64,000 nucleotides of DNA from Mucilaginibacter gossypiicola (lineage in GTDB: Bacteria > Bacteroidota > Bacteroidia > Sphingobacteriales > Sphingobacteriaceae), in contig NZ_FOCL01000001.1 of the NCBI RefSeq assembly GCF_900110105.1, forward strand, positions 372,001 to 436,000, given 5' to 3'. This document shows, in pieces, positions 1-9,481 of the stretch. The position numbers were made by a program, and so were the translations under genes. The notes under the pieces were generated by a model. It worked only from the letters and a program-made list of their open reading frames with translations, was not told the origin of the DNA and did not search any database. Within the stretch, counting starts at the first letter, position 1, and each line of letters starts with the position of its first letter.

Positions 1-728
1 TATTCAAAGGCGTATTGCCTGCAAAAATTCAGGAAACCTTTCATGATCTCTTTAGAGTGATAGGTTTTACCGGGGAAGATCAACTTGAGCGTATGATATT
101 TACTCAGGTTGTCCAGCATGCTTTTCAATGCCTCGTAAACATCCGTAGCAAAGTTTTCATATATCGCTGCAAATTTGCCGTTTACACCCGGAACCAGGTT
201 ATCCAACAAAATCAGTTTATCCTTAGGGATGGTGTTAATGATTTCATGCGCTTTTGTTTCATTATCTATGAAATGCGGGATAACGATGTATTTGGCATAA
301 TCGGCCTGGATACTTTCTGTGATGATCTTTTTAAAGAAGTAAAAATCATTATTGTAGATATAAAAATCAATTGCCGCTTGCTCGCCAATGGTAGCTACAA
401 AGGCATCATAAATAATCTTTTTATGAGCGCTAAGCTTGTTGAACAGCAAGAAGATCTTGAGCGGCTTCTGAAAATCGGTATTTGAAATAAAAAAACCTTT
501 TCCCGGCACCGAACTTACAATTCCTTTTTCTTTCAATTCCTTGTAAACCCTTTCAATGGTATTGCGTGAAGTATCCAGCGCATAGCTTAAATCATTGATA
601 GAAGGAAGCATATCGTCCTTTACTATTTGCCCGCTTTCAATAGCCCTGATAATAGCATTAGATAGTTGCAGGTACTTAGGCGTAATGGAGTACTCGTCTA
701 TCGATAAGATCTTTAAATAATTCTTCAC
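1..728 (-). CDS. GntR-family transcriptional regulator, 3' end outside window
   Basis: The first ~242 residues are visible and the gene runs off the left edge. It has an N-terminal winged helix of GntR type (TPKYLQLSNAI, then LPSINDLSYALDTSRNTIER) followed by a region resembling periplasmic-binding-protein sensor domains (DKLILLDNLVPGV). This architecture is common for sugar-responsive GntR regulators in Bacteroidota. The start is GTG at 728; no in-frame ATG fits, and the helix-turn-helix begins about 15 residues in. It lies 115 bp downstream of cydB on the same strand and appears to have its own promoter (733-740). The ligand is unknown and there is no evidence it controls cydAB. Confidence 0.85.
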   Translation of the reverse strand, partial: MKNYLKILSIDEYSITPKYLQLSNAIIRAIESGQIVKDDMLPSINDLSYALDTSRNTIERVYKELKEKGIVSSVPGKGFFISNTDFQKPLKIFLLFNKLSAHKKIIYDAFVATIGEQAAIDFYIYNNDFYFFKKIITESIQADYAKYIVIPHFIDNETKAHEIINTIPKDKLILLDNLVPGVNGKFAAIYENFATDVYEALKSMLDNLSKYHTLKLIFPGKTYHSKEIMKGFLNFCRQYAFE

Positions 729-732
729 AACA

Positions 733-740
733 CAAATGTA
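733..740 (-). promoter_or_regulatory. -7 promoter element TACATTTG for the GntR gene
   Basis: On the minus strand this is an exact match to the Bacteroidota -7 consensus TAnnTTTG. Only 4 nt separate its final G from the GTG start at 728, so the transcript would begin at or very near the start codon (possibly leaderless). Confidence 0.5.
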
Positions 741-814
741 ATATTTGAAAGCGCATTTTTACCCTCAACAGGATAGACAAAGACGGTTATGTCGAGCTTT
801 ATCGGTCAATATAG

Positions 815-841
815 AATCAACGAAATCAGCGTAATCAAAAA
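815..841. repeat. Three tandem 9-mers (AATCAACGA / AATCAGCGT / AATCAAAAA)
   Basis: Imperfect 9-bp direct repeats sit immediately downstream of the cydB stop codon, with the register AATCA at 815, 824 and 833. This looks like the short-period A/T/C-rich intergenic repeats found elsewhere in this window; no function is evident. Confidence 0.5.
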
Positions 842-843
842 AC

Positions 844-1857
844 TCAGCGGTCTTTCTTTTTAAACGCATAATACAAATACCCCAATGCCGGTAATATAAA
901 TAAGCTGCCTACCAATAAACCAATACCTAAGTCATCAATACTGTTGCTGTTGGCGTGTTCGGTAAGTAAGGACATCGAACTGCCATCCTTAAAAATAACA
1001 AACCTTGGGAAGCGTGAAAACCCAACCGATATTAATATCATACACACCTGGAAAGCTGCCAGTACCCTGATCCATTGCCGGTTGCGGCGATGTGATATGA
1101 TCAGATAAAGTACAGCTAATGAAATTGTTGCAGCTATTACCGCAACTAAACTCACAGGGTTGCCAAAAATCCAGTTAGCCAGGCGAACATGCTCAAAATG
1201 AGAAGCCAGGAACACTAATGCGCCACATATTACGGCAGCAATGTTCATGATTTTTGCCTTGCGGATATAGCGCTTGATTTCGTCAATGTCTTCAGTTTCG
1301 CCCACTATATAAATAGCTGCAAGGAAGCCGCACAACGCCACGGTAAAAAAGCCAACGGATACCGAAAACCAATTAAACCAGCTAAATATGTAGGCATGTA
1401 CAAAATCGGTGGCTTTGGGATCAATCTGTCCGGATAAAGCGCTGCCCGCAATGATTCCTAAAAACAACGGTGTAACAAAGCTCGAATAAACGAATATATG
1501 GGTATAAAAGGCCTGCGTCTTTTCGTCTTTAATAGCATCATAGTTACGGAATGAAAATGCCGTACCCCGGGCAATTACACCAAGCAGCATTATCAATAAC
1601 GGAATATGCAGGTAAATACACATTTCGCTGTAAATAACCGGGAATCCTACAAATAACACCACTACGGTAATGATAAGCCACATGTGATTAGCCTCCCAAA
1701 TGGGGCCAATGGCCTGGTACATGATTTTGCGGGTACGATGTTTATTATCTGTCGATGTGAAAAGTTCAATTATGCCCGCACCAAAATCAGCTCCGCCCAG
1801 TAAAAAGTAAAGGGTGATTGCAGCAAAAAGGAAAAGGATTACAATATATAGCATCAT
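844..1857 (-). CDS. cydB: Cytochrome bd ubiquinol oxidase subunit II
   Basis: 337 aa and entirely hydrophobic, with about eight or nine membrane segments. The N-terminus (FLLGGADFGAGIIEL) and the segment AIGPIWEANHMWLI are the recognisable CydB signatures. CydB pairs with CydA in the inner membrane to form the high-affinity quinol oxidase that reduces O2 to water without pumping protons. The start overlaps the cydA stop (ATGA type), so the two are translationally coupled; ATG codons at 1857 and 1854 are both possible starts. Length is normal for the family. No small CydX-like gene is apparent in the 115 bp downstream. Confidence 0.95.
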   Translation of the reverse strand: MMLYIVILFLFAAITLYFLLGGADFGAGIIELFTSTDNKHRTRKIMYQAIGPIWEANHMWLIITVVVLFVGFPVIYSEMCIYLHIPLLIMLLGVIARGTAFSFRNYDAIKDEKTQAFYTHIFVYSSFVTPLFLGIIAGSALSGQIDPKATDFVHAYIFSWFNWFSVSVGFFTVALCGFLAAIYIVGETEDIDEIKRYIRKAKIMNIAAVICGALVFLASHFEHVRLANWIFGNPVSLVAVIAATISLAVLYLIISHRRNRQWIRVLAAFQVCMILISVGFSRFPRFVIFKDGSSMSLLTEHANSNSIDDLGIGLLVGSLFILPALGYLYYAFKKKDR

Positions 1858-3176
1858 GACTGAGCGGTTTTGCGGTCATACAATTCAGGCACCATCTGGA
1901 TCTGCCTTTTTAATAGGAATATTACAGCTATGCTCAGCGTAAAGTAAATAAAGCTGAACAGGTAAAACGAATACTGAATGCCGGGCATTGGTGTAACCGC
2001 TTCGCTGGTACGCATAACCCCTTGTATAATCCATGGCTGGCGACCGACCTCGGTAACTGTCCATCCGGCTTCAAGGGCGATAAAACCGAGTGGGGTAGCC
2101 CAAATGAAGGTTTTTAGGAACCAGGGTTTGGAGATCAGGTCTTTCTTTTTCCAAAGCTCATAAAAATAAATGATCCCGATCAGCATCATCAAAACACCAA
2201 TACCTACCATGATCTGGAATGCGTAATGCGTAACAGCTACCGGTGGCTGATTTTTTACAGGGATCTTATCTAATCCGTTTACCGGCGTTTTAAAGTTATC
2301 ATGCACCAAAAAACTCAGCAAGCCGGGGATTTCTAAACCGTAATTTACTTTTTTAGCCACGGTGTCGGGAATGCCACCAATAACCAACGGTGCATACTCC
2401 TGAGTATGAAAATAGGCTTCCATTGCGGCCAGTTTTGCAGGCTGATGTTTAGCTGCATTTTTGGCCGAAAGGTCACCGCTGAAGGGTTGCAGAATCGCTG
2501 CAGCTGCTCCGAATATAATGGCGATTTTAAATGCCTTGGTATGGAAAGCAATGTTTTTCTTTCTGTATATCATTAACGCATGGATGCCCGCTACCGCGAA
2601 ACCTGTTGCTGAAAATGCTGCAATGATCATATGTAATGATTCGGAAAACCAGGCTTTATTGAACATGGCTTTTACCGGGTCGATATTAATATACTGCCCG
2701 TTTACAAAATCAAACCCTGACGGACTATTCATCCACGAATTGGCGGCTACTACGAGGATGCCCGACGCAACACCGCTCACCCCAACAATGATTCCGGCTG
2801 TCCAATGTACCCAGTTATTTAACCGGTTCCACCCATAAAGGAATAAACCTAAGGCTATCGCCTCGATAAAAAAGGCCACACCTTCAAGCGAGAATGGCAT
2901 ACCAAAGATAGGGCCGGCATGCTTCATAAAGCCCGGCCAAAGCAAACCGAGCTCAAACGAAAGCATGGTGCCTGATACGGCACCGGTGGCAAAAAAGATA
3001 GCCACGCCCTTGCTCCAGGCAACAGTGATGTTTTTATAAACAGGGTCCTGTGTTTTTATCCATTTGAAGTGTGATATAGCCATAAAAACCGGCATCACCA
3101 TACCGATACAGGAGTATATGATATGAAAACCTAACGATAAGGCCATTTGGGATCTGGCCGCTAAAAAATCATCCAT
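1854..3176 (-). CDS. cydA: Cytochrome bd ubiquinol oxidase subunit I
   Basis: 440 aa. His18 in LGFHIIYS matches the axial heme ligand near residue 19 of the E. coli protein. The segment GWTVTEVGRQPW (GRQPW at 378-382) followed by Met388 in IIQGVMRT matches the conserved C-terminal core carrying the b558 Met ligand. At 440 residues it is clearly shorter than E. coli CydA (about 520), consistent with the short quinol-binding Q-loop subclass. It is first gene of a cydAB operon and is probably expressed under oxygen limitation; no regulator site was identified upstream. Confidence 0.95.
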   Translation of the reverse strand: MDDFLAARSQMALSLGFHIIYSCIGMVMPVFMAISHFKWIKTQDPVYKNITVAWSKGVAIFFATGAVSGTMLSFELGLLWPGFMKHAGPIFGMPFSLEGVAFFIEAIALGLFLYGWNRLNNWVHWTAGIIVGVSGVASGILVVAANSWMNSPSGFDFVNGQYINIDPVKAMFNKAWFSESLHMIIAAFSATGFAVAGIHALMIYRKKNIAFHTKAFKIAIIFGAAAAILQPFSGDLSAKNAAKHQPAKLAAMEAYFHTQEYAPLVIGGIPDTVAKKVNYGLEIPGLLSFLVHDNFKTPVNGLDKIPVKNQPPVAVTHYAFQIMVGIGVLMMLIGIIYFYELWKKKDLISKPWFLKTFIWATPLGFIALEAGWTVTEVGRQPWIIQGVMRTSEAVTPMPGIQYSFYLFSFIYFTLSIAVIFLLKRQIQMVPELYDRKTAQS

Positions 3177-3323
3177 ACGTGTTATACTTAAATAATGGCT
3201 GAAATTAAATGTTAATGTAACAAATCTGTAACTAAATGCTTATCGATATTGAATTTAAAGTGTGTTTTTTATTGGGGTAGAGTTGGATTAATGAGTAGAA
3301 TTTGGTAATAATAACAGTTAAAA

Positions 3324-3417
3324 AATGTCATTGCGAGGAGGAACGACGAAGCAATCGCACGGAAGCACGGCCGTTCTGCATAGCATACGGTTGCTACGCT
3401 ACGCTCGCAATGACATT
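3324..3417. repeat. REP-like inverted repeat element
   Basis: Inverted termini AATGTCATTGCGAG (3324-3337) and CTCGCAATGACATT (3404-3417) flank a ~66-bp centre carrying the AACGACGAAGCAATC-type sequence. Spurious translation gives the widely seen SLRGGTTKQS...LRYARND peptide of bacterial intergenic repeats. It lies between the divergent cydA promoter region and the 3' end of the lacI gene. It is non-coding, and an open frame starting inside it should not be annotated. Confidence 0.85.
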
Positions 3418-3461
3418 TATTTTAATCTTAATGGATCATCAATTCTTATAAGCAAGCGGAC

Positions 3462-4493
3462 TTATCCCTTCTTCGCCGTCGACCCCCTGATGATCAATTC
3501 CGGTTTTATACTGATGATCTTCGGTTTAACCGAAACCTCGGTATTGGCATTCTCCTGGAAAAACAGGTTACCAATGGTTTTACCCATATAAACGCTAAAC
3601 TGATCTATCGAAGTTATCGACGGACTGGTGATCTCTGTAAAAGCTTCATTGGAGTAACCGCAAATTCCCAATTCTGAAGGCACCTTGATATTCATAACAT
3701 TGGCTACCTCCAAAACACCCAAAGCCGAAAAATCAGATGTTGATGCAAATATCGCATCCGGCGGGTGGGGGAGATTAAGCAGTTTGCGGGTAGCTTCAGC
3801 ACCGAGCTCTTTTGTCCATGCATTTTCTACTACCAGTTCATCAATAACTTTCACCTTGTGCGTTTCTAATGCCCTTAGGTAACCGTTTTTGCGTTGGCGA
3901 AAAATATTCAGGTTTTGCGGGCCTTCCAGTAAAGCTATCCGTTTATAGCCGTTTTCTATCAGGTGGGACACCGCCTCAAATGAAGCCTGCTCGTTATCGT
4001 TAATTACTTTTAGGGTCTCCAGTTCTTCAGCAACGCGGTCAAACTGGATGAGTTGGATACCATGGTCCAGTACGTTTTGCAGGTGCTGGTAATCATAGCT
4101 ATCGGCAGATACCGAGATCACAATGCAATCTACGTGCTGGTTAATGAGCGTATTTACGCATTGAATTTCTTTATCATGCACCTCGCCCGATTGGCAGATG
4201 ATCAGGTTATATCCTTTTTGATAGGTTGTTTCCTCAATCCCCGCTATCACGTTACTGAAAAAGTTCTGGTTTATCCGTGGTACCACCACGCCAATGGTTT
4301 TTGAATGCCCCTTGCGCAGGTTTGAAGCAAGGGTATTGCGTTTGTAATTCAGCTCATCGGCAGTTTTAATGATCAGCTCCCTTGTTTTTTCGTTTACCTG
4401 GCTACTGTTGTTCAGCGCCCTTGATACCGAAGAGGCAGTTATGCCGAGCTTGGCGGCAATGTCATAAATGGTGGTACGTTTAACTTTCTTCAT
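3462..4493 (-). CDS. LacI-family repressor, probably of the xylose operon
   Basis: 343 aa. An N-terminal LacI helix-turn-helix (TIYDIAAKLGITASSVSRAL, residues ~8-27), a hinge helix (ASNLRKGHSKTIGVVVP) and a full periplasmic-binding-protein-like effector domain are present. I chose ATG at 4493 rather than the TTG four codons upstream. It is divergent from xylB; the 130-bp space between them contains the palindrome GCAATCGATTGC (4525-4536), a good candidate operator. Context implies it senses xylose or xylulose and represses xylB-xylA-symporter. In Bacteroides, xylose control uses other regulator types, so this assignment rests on position alone. Confidence 0.85.
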   Translation of the reverse strand: MKKVKRTTIYDIAAKLGITASSVSRALNNSSQVNEKTRELIIKTADELNYKRNTLASNLRKGHSKTIGVVVPRINQNFFSNVIAGIEETTYQKGYNLIICQSGEVHDKEIQCVNTLINQHVDCIVISVSADSYDYQHLQNVLDHGIQLIQFDRVAEELETLKVINDNEQASFEAVSHLIENGYKRIALLEGPQNLNIFRQRKNGYLRALETHKVKVIDELVVENAWTKELGAEATRKLLNLPHPPDAIFASTSDFSALGVLEVANVMNIKVPSELGICGYSNEAFTEITSPSITSIDQFSVYMGKTIGNLFFQENANTEVSVKPKIISIKPELIIRGSTAKKG

Positions 4494-4524
4494 TATAGCG
4501 TGCAAGTTGGAAAAAATATTTTAC

Positions 4525-4536
4525 GCAATCGATTGC
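4525..4536. promoter_or_regulatory. Candidate LacI operator (GCAATCGATTGC)
   Basis: A perfect 12-bp palindrome with the CG-centred shape typical of LacI-family operators. It sits 31 bp from the lacI start and 88 bp from the xylB start, in the shared divergent promoter region. Confidence 0.55.
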
Positions 4537-4623
4537 AATTTTTATTTATTTCTTTATTTTCGTTGCGTTAAGTTACCAATTAATAAATACAACCAAAAAA
4601 TCATACAAAAATCTGAATAGGCT

Positions 4624-6102
4624 ATGCTGTTATTAGGGATCGATATAGGTACGTCGTCGGTAAAGGTAAGCGTTGTTGATGCCGCAACTCAAAATACAAT
4701 TGCTTCGGCACAATACCCCGACCAGGAGTCGCCAATAAAAGCATTGCGCCCCGGCTGGGCCGAGCAATCACCGTCAATGTGGTGGGAGCAGGCACAAAAA
4801 GCATTGGAGCGCTGTCATGCTAAGGGCGGTTACCATGCAAAAGATATAGCTGCCATTGGTATCGCTTATCAAATGCACGGTCTGGTATTAGTTGATAAAG
4901 ATCAAAACGTACTTCGCGACAGCATTATATGGTGCGATAGCCGCGCTGTTGAAATAGGCGATAAGGCTTTTGCGGCAATAGGCGAGGAGCATTGCCTGTC
5001 GCACCTGCTTAATTCTCCGGGGAACTTTACAGCCTCAAAACTTGCTTGGGTAAAGGAAAATGAACCGGAGGTCTACAGTAAAATTGATAAAATCATGTTG
5101 CCGGGTGATTATATCGCTATGAAACTGACCGGCGAGATCACCACGTCTGTATCTGCACTGTCTGAAGGTGTGTTCTTCGATTTTAAAGCTAATGGTATCT
5201 CCAAAGAGGTCATCAGTTACTTTGGTTTTGATGAAAGCCTGTTCCCGGTTATTAATCCTGTATTTTCCTCGCATGGAACTTTGCAGGCGTCCGTTGCTGA
5301 AAAACTGAATTTAAAGGCCGGTATCCCGGTTACCTATAAATCAGGCGATCAGCCCAACAATGCTTTATCATTAAACGTACTTAATCCCGGCGAAGTAGCA
5401 GCTACTGCGGGTACTTCAGGTGTTATATATGGTGTAGATGACCAACTGGTCTATGATCAGCAATCGCGCATTAATACTTTTGCTCACGTTAATTATGCCT
5501 CCGAACAAAAAAGACTTGGTGTACTGCTTTGCATTAACGGAACAGGTAGTTTGTATCGCTGGGTAAAAAACACCTTCGGAACCGGCTACAGCTACAATCA
5601 AATGAATGCAGAAGCCGAAAAAGCGCCTTTGGGCAGCGAAGGCTTGCAGGTATTACCCTTTGGCAACGGCGCGGAGCGCATGTTAAATAACAAGCAGGTA
5701 GGTGCACATTTCCAAAACATCGACCTTAACCTGCATACCCCGGCACATATTTTCAGGGCGGTACAGGAGGGGATAGCCTCATCATTCCGCTATGGTTTTG
5801 ATATTATGCGCGGTAATGGTATGAACCCAACCGTGATCCGTGCCGGTAAAAGCAACCTCTTCCTGAGCGATCTGTTCACCCAAACGTTTGTAAATGCTAC
5901 AGGAGTACCTGTCGAACTTTATAATAATGACGGCAGCGTTGGCGCAGCATTAGGAGCGGGCATAGGCGCAGGAATTTTCAAATCACCATCCGAAGCATTC
6001 AGCAATATTAAAGCCATTAAACTGGTTGAACCAACAACCGATCAGTTTGAACCTGTTTACCAGGAGTGGAAAGCCTTGCTTGATTTGAAGCTGAAAGCGT
6101 AA
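4624..6102 (+). CDS. xylB: Xylulokinase
   Basis: 492 aa, FGGY carbohydrate kinase: phosphorylates D-xylulose to xylulose 5-phosphate with ATP in the cytoplasm. The N-terminal phosphate-binding loop GIDIGTSSVK, substrate-binding segment YQMHGLVLVD, catalytic Asp in SGDQPN (about residue 242) and the C-terminal ATP-site motif GNGMNPTVIRAGKSN / NDGSVGAALGAG are all in place. Length is typical. It is first gene of the xylB-xylA-symporter unit, 85 bp ahead of xylA, with the candidate LacI operator upstream. The last codons and stop lie inside a short direct repeat (GCTGAAAGCG). Confidence 0.95.
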   Translation: MLLLGIDIGTSSVKVSVVDAATQNTIASAQYPDQESPIKALRPGWAEQSPSMWWEQAQKALERCHAKGGYHAKDIAAIGIAYQMHGLVLVDKDQNVLRDSIIWCDSRAVEIGDKAFAAIGEEHCLSHLLNSPGNFTASKLAWVKENEPEVYSKIDKIMLPGDYIAMKLTGEITTSVSALSEGVFFDFKANGISKEVISYFGFDESLFPVINPVFSSHGTLQASVAEKLNLKAGIPVTYKSGDQPNNALSLNVLNPGEVAATAGTSGVIYGVDDQLVYDQQSRINTFAHVNYASEQKRLGVLLCINGTGSLYRWVKNTFGTGYSYNQMNAEAEKAPLGSEGLQVLPFGNGAERMLNNKQVGAHFQNIDLNLHTPAHIFRAVQEGIASSFRYGFDIMRGNGMNPTVIRAGKSNLFLSDLFTQTFVNATGVPVELYNNDGSVGAALGAGIGAGIFKSPSEAFSNIKAIKLVEPTTDQFEPVYQEWKALLDLKLKA

Positions 6103-6120
6103 GGCCGAAGGCTGAAAGCG
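6090..6120. repeat. 10-bp direct repeat GCTGAAAGCG around the xylB stop
   Basis: Two identical decamers (6090-6099 and 6111-6120) are separated by TAAGGCCGAAG, with the stop codon of xylB between them. It resembles the short-period repeats seen at 19952 and 35421 in composition. Confidence 0.4.
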
Positions 6121-6187
6121 AAATTTAGAACCTCAATAATTCAATACACATAAATCAATAAATCATTAATTCGTTAATTAAAACAAT

Positions 6188-7516
6188 ATGAGCATAGTAA
6201 CAGGTGAAAAGGAATTTTTCAAAGAAATTGGCCAGGTAAAATTTGAAGGCCTTGAATCAGATAATCCGTTGGCGTTTCGATGGTATGATGCGGACAGGGT
6301 AGTGGCCGGCAAAACCATGAAAGATCATTTACGTTTTGCAGGCGCTTACTGGCATTCGTTCTGCGGTAACGGTGCTGATCCGTTTGGTGGCGCTACGCAT
6401 GTTTTCCCGTGGGATGAAAAGGCTGACGCTGTTGAGCGTGCTAAAGACAAGATGGATGCAGCGTTTGAGTTCCTGACCAAAATGAACCTGCCATACTACT
6501 GTTTCCACGATGTTGACGTAGTTGACTATGGCAATGACGTTGCCGAAAATGATCGCCGTTTACAGGCTTTGGTTGATTATGCTAAACAAAAACAGGCTGC
6601 CAGCGGCGTGAAACTGCTTTGGGGCACCGCAAACTTATTTAGCCACAAACGTTACATGAACGGCGCTTCAACCAATCCCGATTTTCATGTTTTGGCACAT
6701 GCTGGTGCGCAGGTAAAAGCTGCAATGGATGCAACAATTGCTTTAGGTGGTGAAAACTACGTTTTCTGGGGCGGTCGCGAAGGTTATATGAGCCTGCTTA
6801 ACACCAATATGAAACGCGAGCAGGAGCATTTGGCTAAGTTTTTACACACAGCTAAAGATTATGCCCGTAAACAAGGCTTTAAAGGCACATTCTTTATCGA
6901 GCCAAAACCATGTGAGCCAACCAAGCATCAATATGATTATGATGCTGCTACTGTATTAGGCTTTTTACAGAAATACGATTTGATCAATGATTTTAAATTA
7001 AACCTTGAAGTTAACCACGCTACATTAGCCGGCCATACTTTCCAGCATGAGCTTCAGGTAGCTGCTGATTCAGGTTTATTGGGTTCTATTGATGCTAACC
7101 GTGGCGATTACCAAAACGGCTGGGATACTGACCAGTTCCCGAATGATATCAACGAGATCACTGAGTGCATGCTGATTATTCTTGAAGCAGGTGGCTTCCA
7201 GGGTGGAGGTATTAACTTTGATGCCAAGATCCGTCGTAACTCAACCGATCCTGCTGATTTGTTCTATGCACACATTGGTGGTATGGATCTTTTTGCAAGG
7301 GCGTTAATAACTGCCGATAACATCCTGCAGAAATCAGAATACAAAAAATTACGTACCGAAAGGTATGCCTCATTTGATGCCGGCACCGGGAAAGATTTTG
7401 AAGAAGGCAAGGTTTCTTTGGAAGATTTGCGTAACTATGCGATCGCTAATGGCGAGCCAAAAGTGACAAGTGGTAAACAAGAATACATCGAAAATTTGAT
7501 AAATCGATATATATAG
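6188..7516 (+). CDS. xylA: Xylose isomerase
   Basis: 442 aa, normal for the class II enzyme. Converts D-xylose to D-xylulose using divalent metal. Visible signatures: YYCFHDVDV with the ring-opening His and its partner Asp, [12 protein letters not shown], the metal and substrate segment [48 protein letters not shown] and [13 protein letters not shown]. Second gene of the xylose unit; its product feeds XylB encoded just upstream, and the symporter 48 bp downstream probably supplies substrate. Confidence 0.97.
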   Translation: MSIVTGEKEFFKEIGQVKFEGLESDNPLAFRWYDADRVVAGKTMKDHLRFAGAYWHSFCGNGADPFGGATHVFPWDEKADAVERAKDKMDAAFEFLTKMNLPYYCFHDVDVVDYGNDVAENDRRLQALVDYAKQKQAASGVKLLWGTANLFSHKRYMNGASTNPDFHVLAHAGAQVKAAMDATIALGGENYVFWGGREGYMSLLNTNMKREQEHLAKFLHTAKDYARKQGFKGTFFIEPKPCEPTKHQYDYDAATVLGFLQKYDLINDFKLNLEVNHATLAGHTFQHELQVAADSGLLGSIDANRGDYQNGWDTDQFPNDINEITECMLIILEAGGFQGGGINFDAKIRRNSTDPADLFYAHIGGMDLFARALITADNILQKSEYKKLRTERYASFDAGTGKDFEEGKVSLEDLRNYAIANGEPKVTSGKQEYIENLINRYI

Positions 7517-7564
7517 TTTATAATTGTCAATCATACATATTAAACCCAAAGACAAACCAAAACA

Positions 7565-9271
7565 ATGAACCTCAAAACCCTCTCGAATGGCGATTATGCT
7601 GTTTTCTTTATCTACTTTATAATTGTTGCCAGCTACGGCTTCTGGGTGTATAAGCGTAAACACAACGCCGATGCCACCTCAAAAGACTATTTTTTGGCGG
7701 AAGGATCTTTAACCTGGTGGGCTATCGGCGCATCGCTCATCGCCTCAAATATTTCTGCCGAACAATTTATAGGTACAAGTGGGTCTGCATTTAAAATGGG
7801 GCTGGCGATATCTACTTACGAGTGGATGGCTGCTATTACCCTCGTCATTGTGGCGGTTTTCTTTATTCCGGTATATCTTAAAAATAAGATTTTTACGATG
7901 CCGCAATTCCTGCATCAGCGGTATAACGGAACGGTAGCTATGATCATGGCCATCTTTTGGCTGTTGCTGTACATAGTGGTTAACTTAATGTCAATTCTTT
8001 ACCTTGGTGCATTAGCTGTAAGCGGTATATCAGGCCTGGATATTCACCTGTGTATCTGGTTGCTTGCTATATTCTCGGCAGTAATTACGCTGGGCGGCAT
8101 GAAGGTTATCGGCTATACCGACGTTATACAGGTAGCAGTACTTATATTGGGCGGGTTAATGGCGTCTTACCTTGCACTTACTCTGTTAAGTGAAAAAGAA
8201 GGTACTACAGGCCTATTAAACGGTTTCAAGATCCTGCATAGCGAAGCTACAGATCACTTCCATATGATCTTCAAAAAGGATAATCCAAATTACATGGACC
8301 TTCCGGGCTTATCGGTACTGATAGGCGGTATGTGGATTACCAATCTTAACTACTGGGGCTGTAACCAATACATCACGCAAAGGGCTTTGGGTGCAAACCT
8401 TAAAACTGCCCGTGGCGGTATCCTGTTTGCGGCTTTCCTTAAATTGCTGATGCCTGTTATTGTGGTATTGCCAGGTATTGCTGCTTACCTGTTATATCAA
8501 AAAGGTATGTTCCACCAGGAGATGGCAAGCTCATCAGGGGTATTGGATCCTAACAAAGCGTATCCTTCACTGTTAAACTTATTGCCAAGCGGCTTAAAAG
8601 GTCTTTCATTTGCTGCGTTAACAGCTGCAATTGTGGCCTCGTTAGCAGGTAAAGCAAACAGTATTGCTACCATCTTTACGTTAGATATTTACAAAAAAGC
8701 AATCAATCCTGAAGCTACCGATAAAAAACTGGTTAACCTGGGTAAGATATCCGTACTTGTTGCCTTATTATTAGGCATCCTGTTATCTGAGCTTATCGGT
8801 AAAGCATTAATGGGCGAAGGCAAACAAGGCTTCCAATACATCCAGGAATATACAGGCTTTGTATCTCCGGGTATCTTTGCCATGTTTATCCTTGGTTTCT
8901 TTTGGAAAAAAGCGACTTCAAATGCAGCACTATTTGCAACCATTGGCGGGTTCATATTCTCATGCTTCTTTAAACTTTGCCCAAGGTTTATTGATCTGAG
9001 TTTCCTGTCGCCGTACGGCTTCTCAAAATTGGCCTTGCAGGATGATAAGGTAACCAAGTTATATGAAATCCCTTTCCTTGACCGTATGGGTTTTGTATTT
9101 ATTCTCTGCGTTATCGGCATGTACATTATTTCAAAAATTGACCAGGCCAGGGGCATTACAACAAACGGCCTTGAAATTGATGGTTCAATGTTTAAAACTT
9201 CAAGAGGTTTCTTAGCAGGCGCCTTAATTGTAACCGGCATCGTAGTTGCATTGTACTCAATTTTCTGGTAG
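7565..9271 (+). CDS. Sodium/sugar symporter, SSS family (probable xylose uptake)
   Basis: 568 aa inner-membrane protein with about 14 membrane segments. SSS/SGLT signatures: YFLAEGSLTWWAIGASLIAS near residues 41-60 with the sodium-site SNISAEQFIG just after, then MWITNLNYWGCNQYITQRALG and SLAGKANSIATIFTLDIYK. Sugar-transporting members (vSGLT type) share this GCNQY..QRAL segment. It closes the xylB-xylA operon and is followed by a strong terminator, so xylose is the most likely substrate (context, not shown by sequence). Confidence 0.9.
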   Translation: MNLKTLSNGDYAVFFIYFIIVASYGFWVYKRKHNADATSKDYFLAEGSLTWWAIGASLIASNISAEQFIGTSGSAFKMGLAISTYEWMAAITLVIVAVFFIPVYLKNKIFTMPQFLHQRYNGTVAMIMAIFWLLLYIVVNLMSILYLGALAVSGISGLDIHLCIWLLAIFSAVITLGGMKVIGYTDVIQVAVLILGGLMASYLALTLLSEKEGTTGLLNGFKILHSEATDHFHMIFKKDNPNYMDLPGLSVLIGGMWITNLNYWGCNQYITQRALGANLKTARGGILFAAFLKLLMPVIVVLPGIAAYLLYQKGMFHQEMASSSGVLDPNKAYPSLLNLLPSGLKGLSFAALTAAIVASLAGKANSIATIFTLDIYKKAINPEATDKKLVNLGKISVLVALLLGILLSELIGKALMGEGKQGFQYIQEYTGFVSPGIFAMFILGFFWKKATSNAALFATIGGFIFSCFFKLCPRFIDLSFLSPYGFSKLALQDDKVTKLYEIPFLDRMGFVFILCVIGMYIISKIDQARGITTNGLEIDGSMFKTSRGFLAGALIVTGIVVALYSIFW

Positions 9272-9294
9272 CAGAAATTTTACCAATAGACAAG

Positions 9295-9328
9295 AAAAGG
9301 CGATGGGTTAATACTCGTCGCCTTTTTT
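9295..9328 (+). terminator. Rho-independent terminator of the xylose operon
   Basis: Stem AAAAGGCGA (9295-9303) pairs with TCGCCTTTT (9318-9326) and continues into a T-run, directly downstream of the symporter stop. Confidence 0.85.
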
Positions 9329-9357
9329 GTGTAATTGCCGCTAACTTTTACCCGCTA

Positions 9358-9373
9358 ACGAAAACGTTTGCGT
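9358..9373. promoter_or_regulatory. Candidate operator ACGAAAACGTTTGCGT upstream of uxaC
   Basis: A 16-bp near-perfect palindrome (one mismatched pair) centred on AACGTT, 109 bp before the uxaC start. Read on the other strand it contains ACGCAAACGTTT, which recurs upstream of the GH95-like gene at 41066-41080. The CG-centred form is that of LacI-family operators. Confidence 0.45.
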
Positions 9374-9481
9374 GGATTGTTTGGGCTTATTACTTCCAAC
9401 TTGCCTATATGATGTGTAATTTGCCGCTTACAAGTATAAACTACTATACCAGTAACCATGGTATTCATCCGTTAATAACCA

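Noticed and set aside
15..485. 156-codon plus-strand open frame at the left edge
   Set aside because: Antisense to the truncated GntR regulator, whose reading frame shows clear domain motifs.
3325..3591. 88-codon open frame starting MSLRGGTTKQS
   Set aside because: It begins inside the REP-like inverted repeat and runs antisense into the end of the lacI gene; the peptide is the standard artefact of this repeat type.
8689..9240. 183-codon open frame antisense to the sodium/sugar symporter
   Set aside because: Fully within a conserved transporter gene; no independent support.
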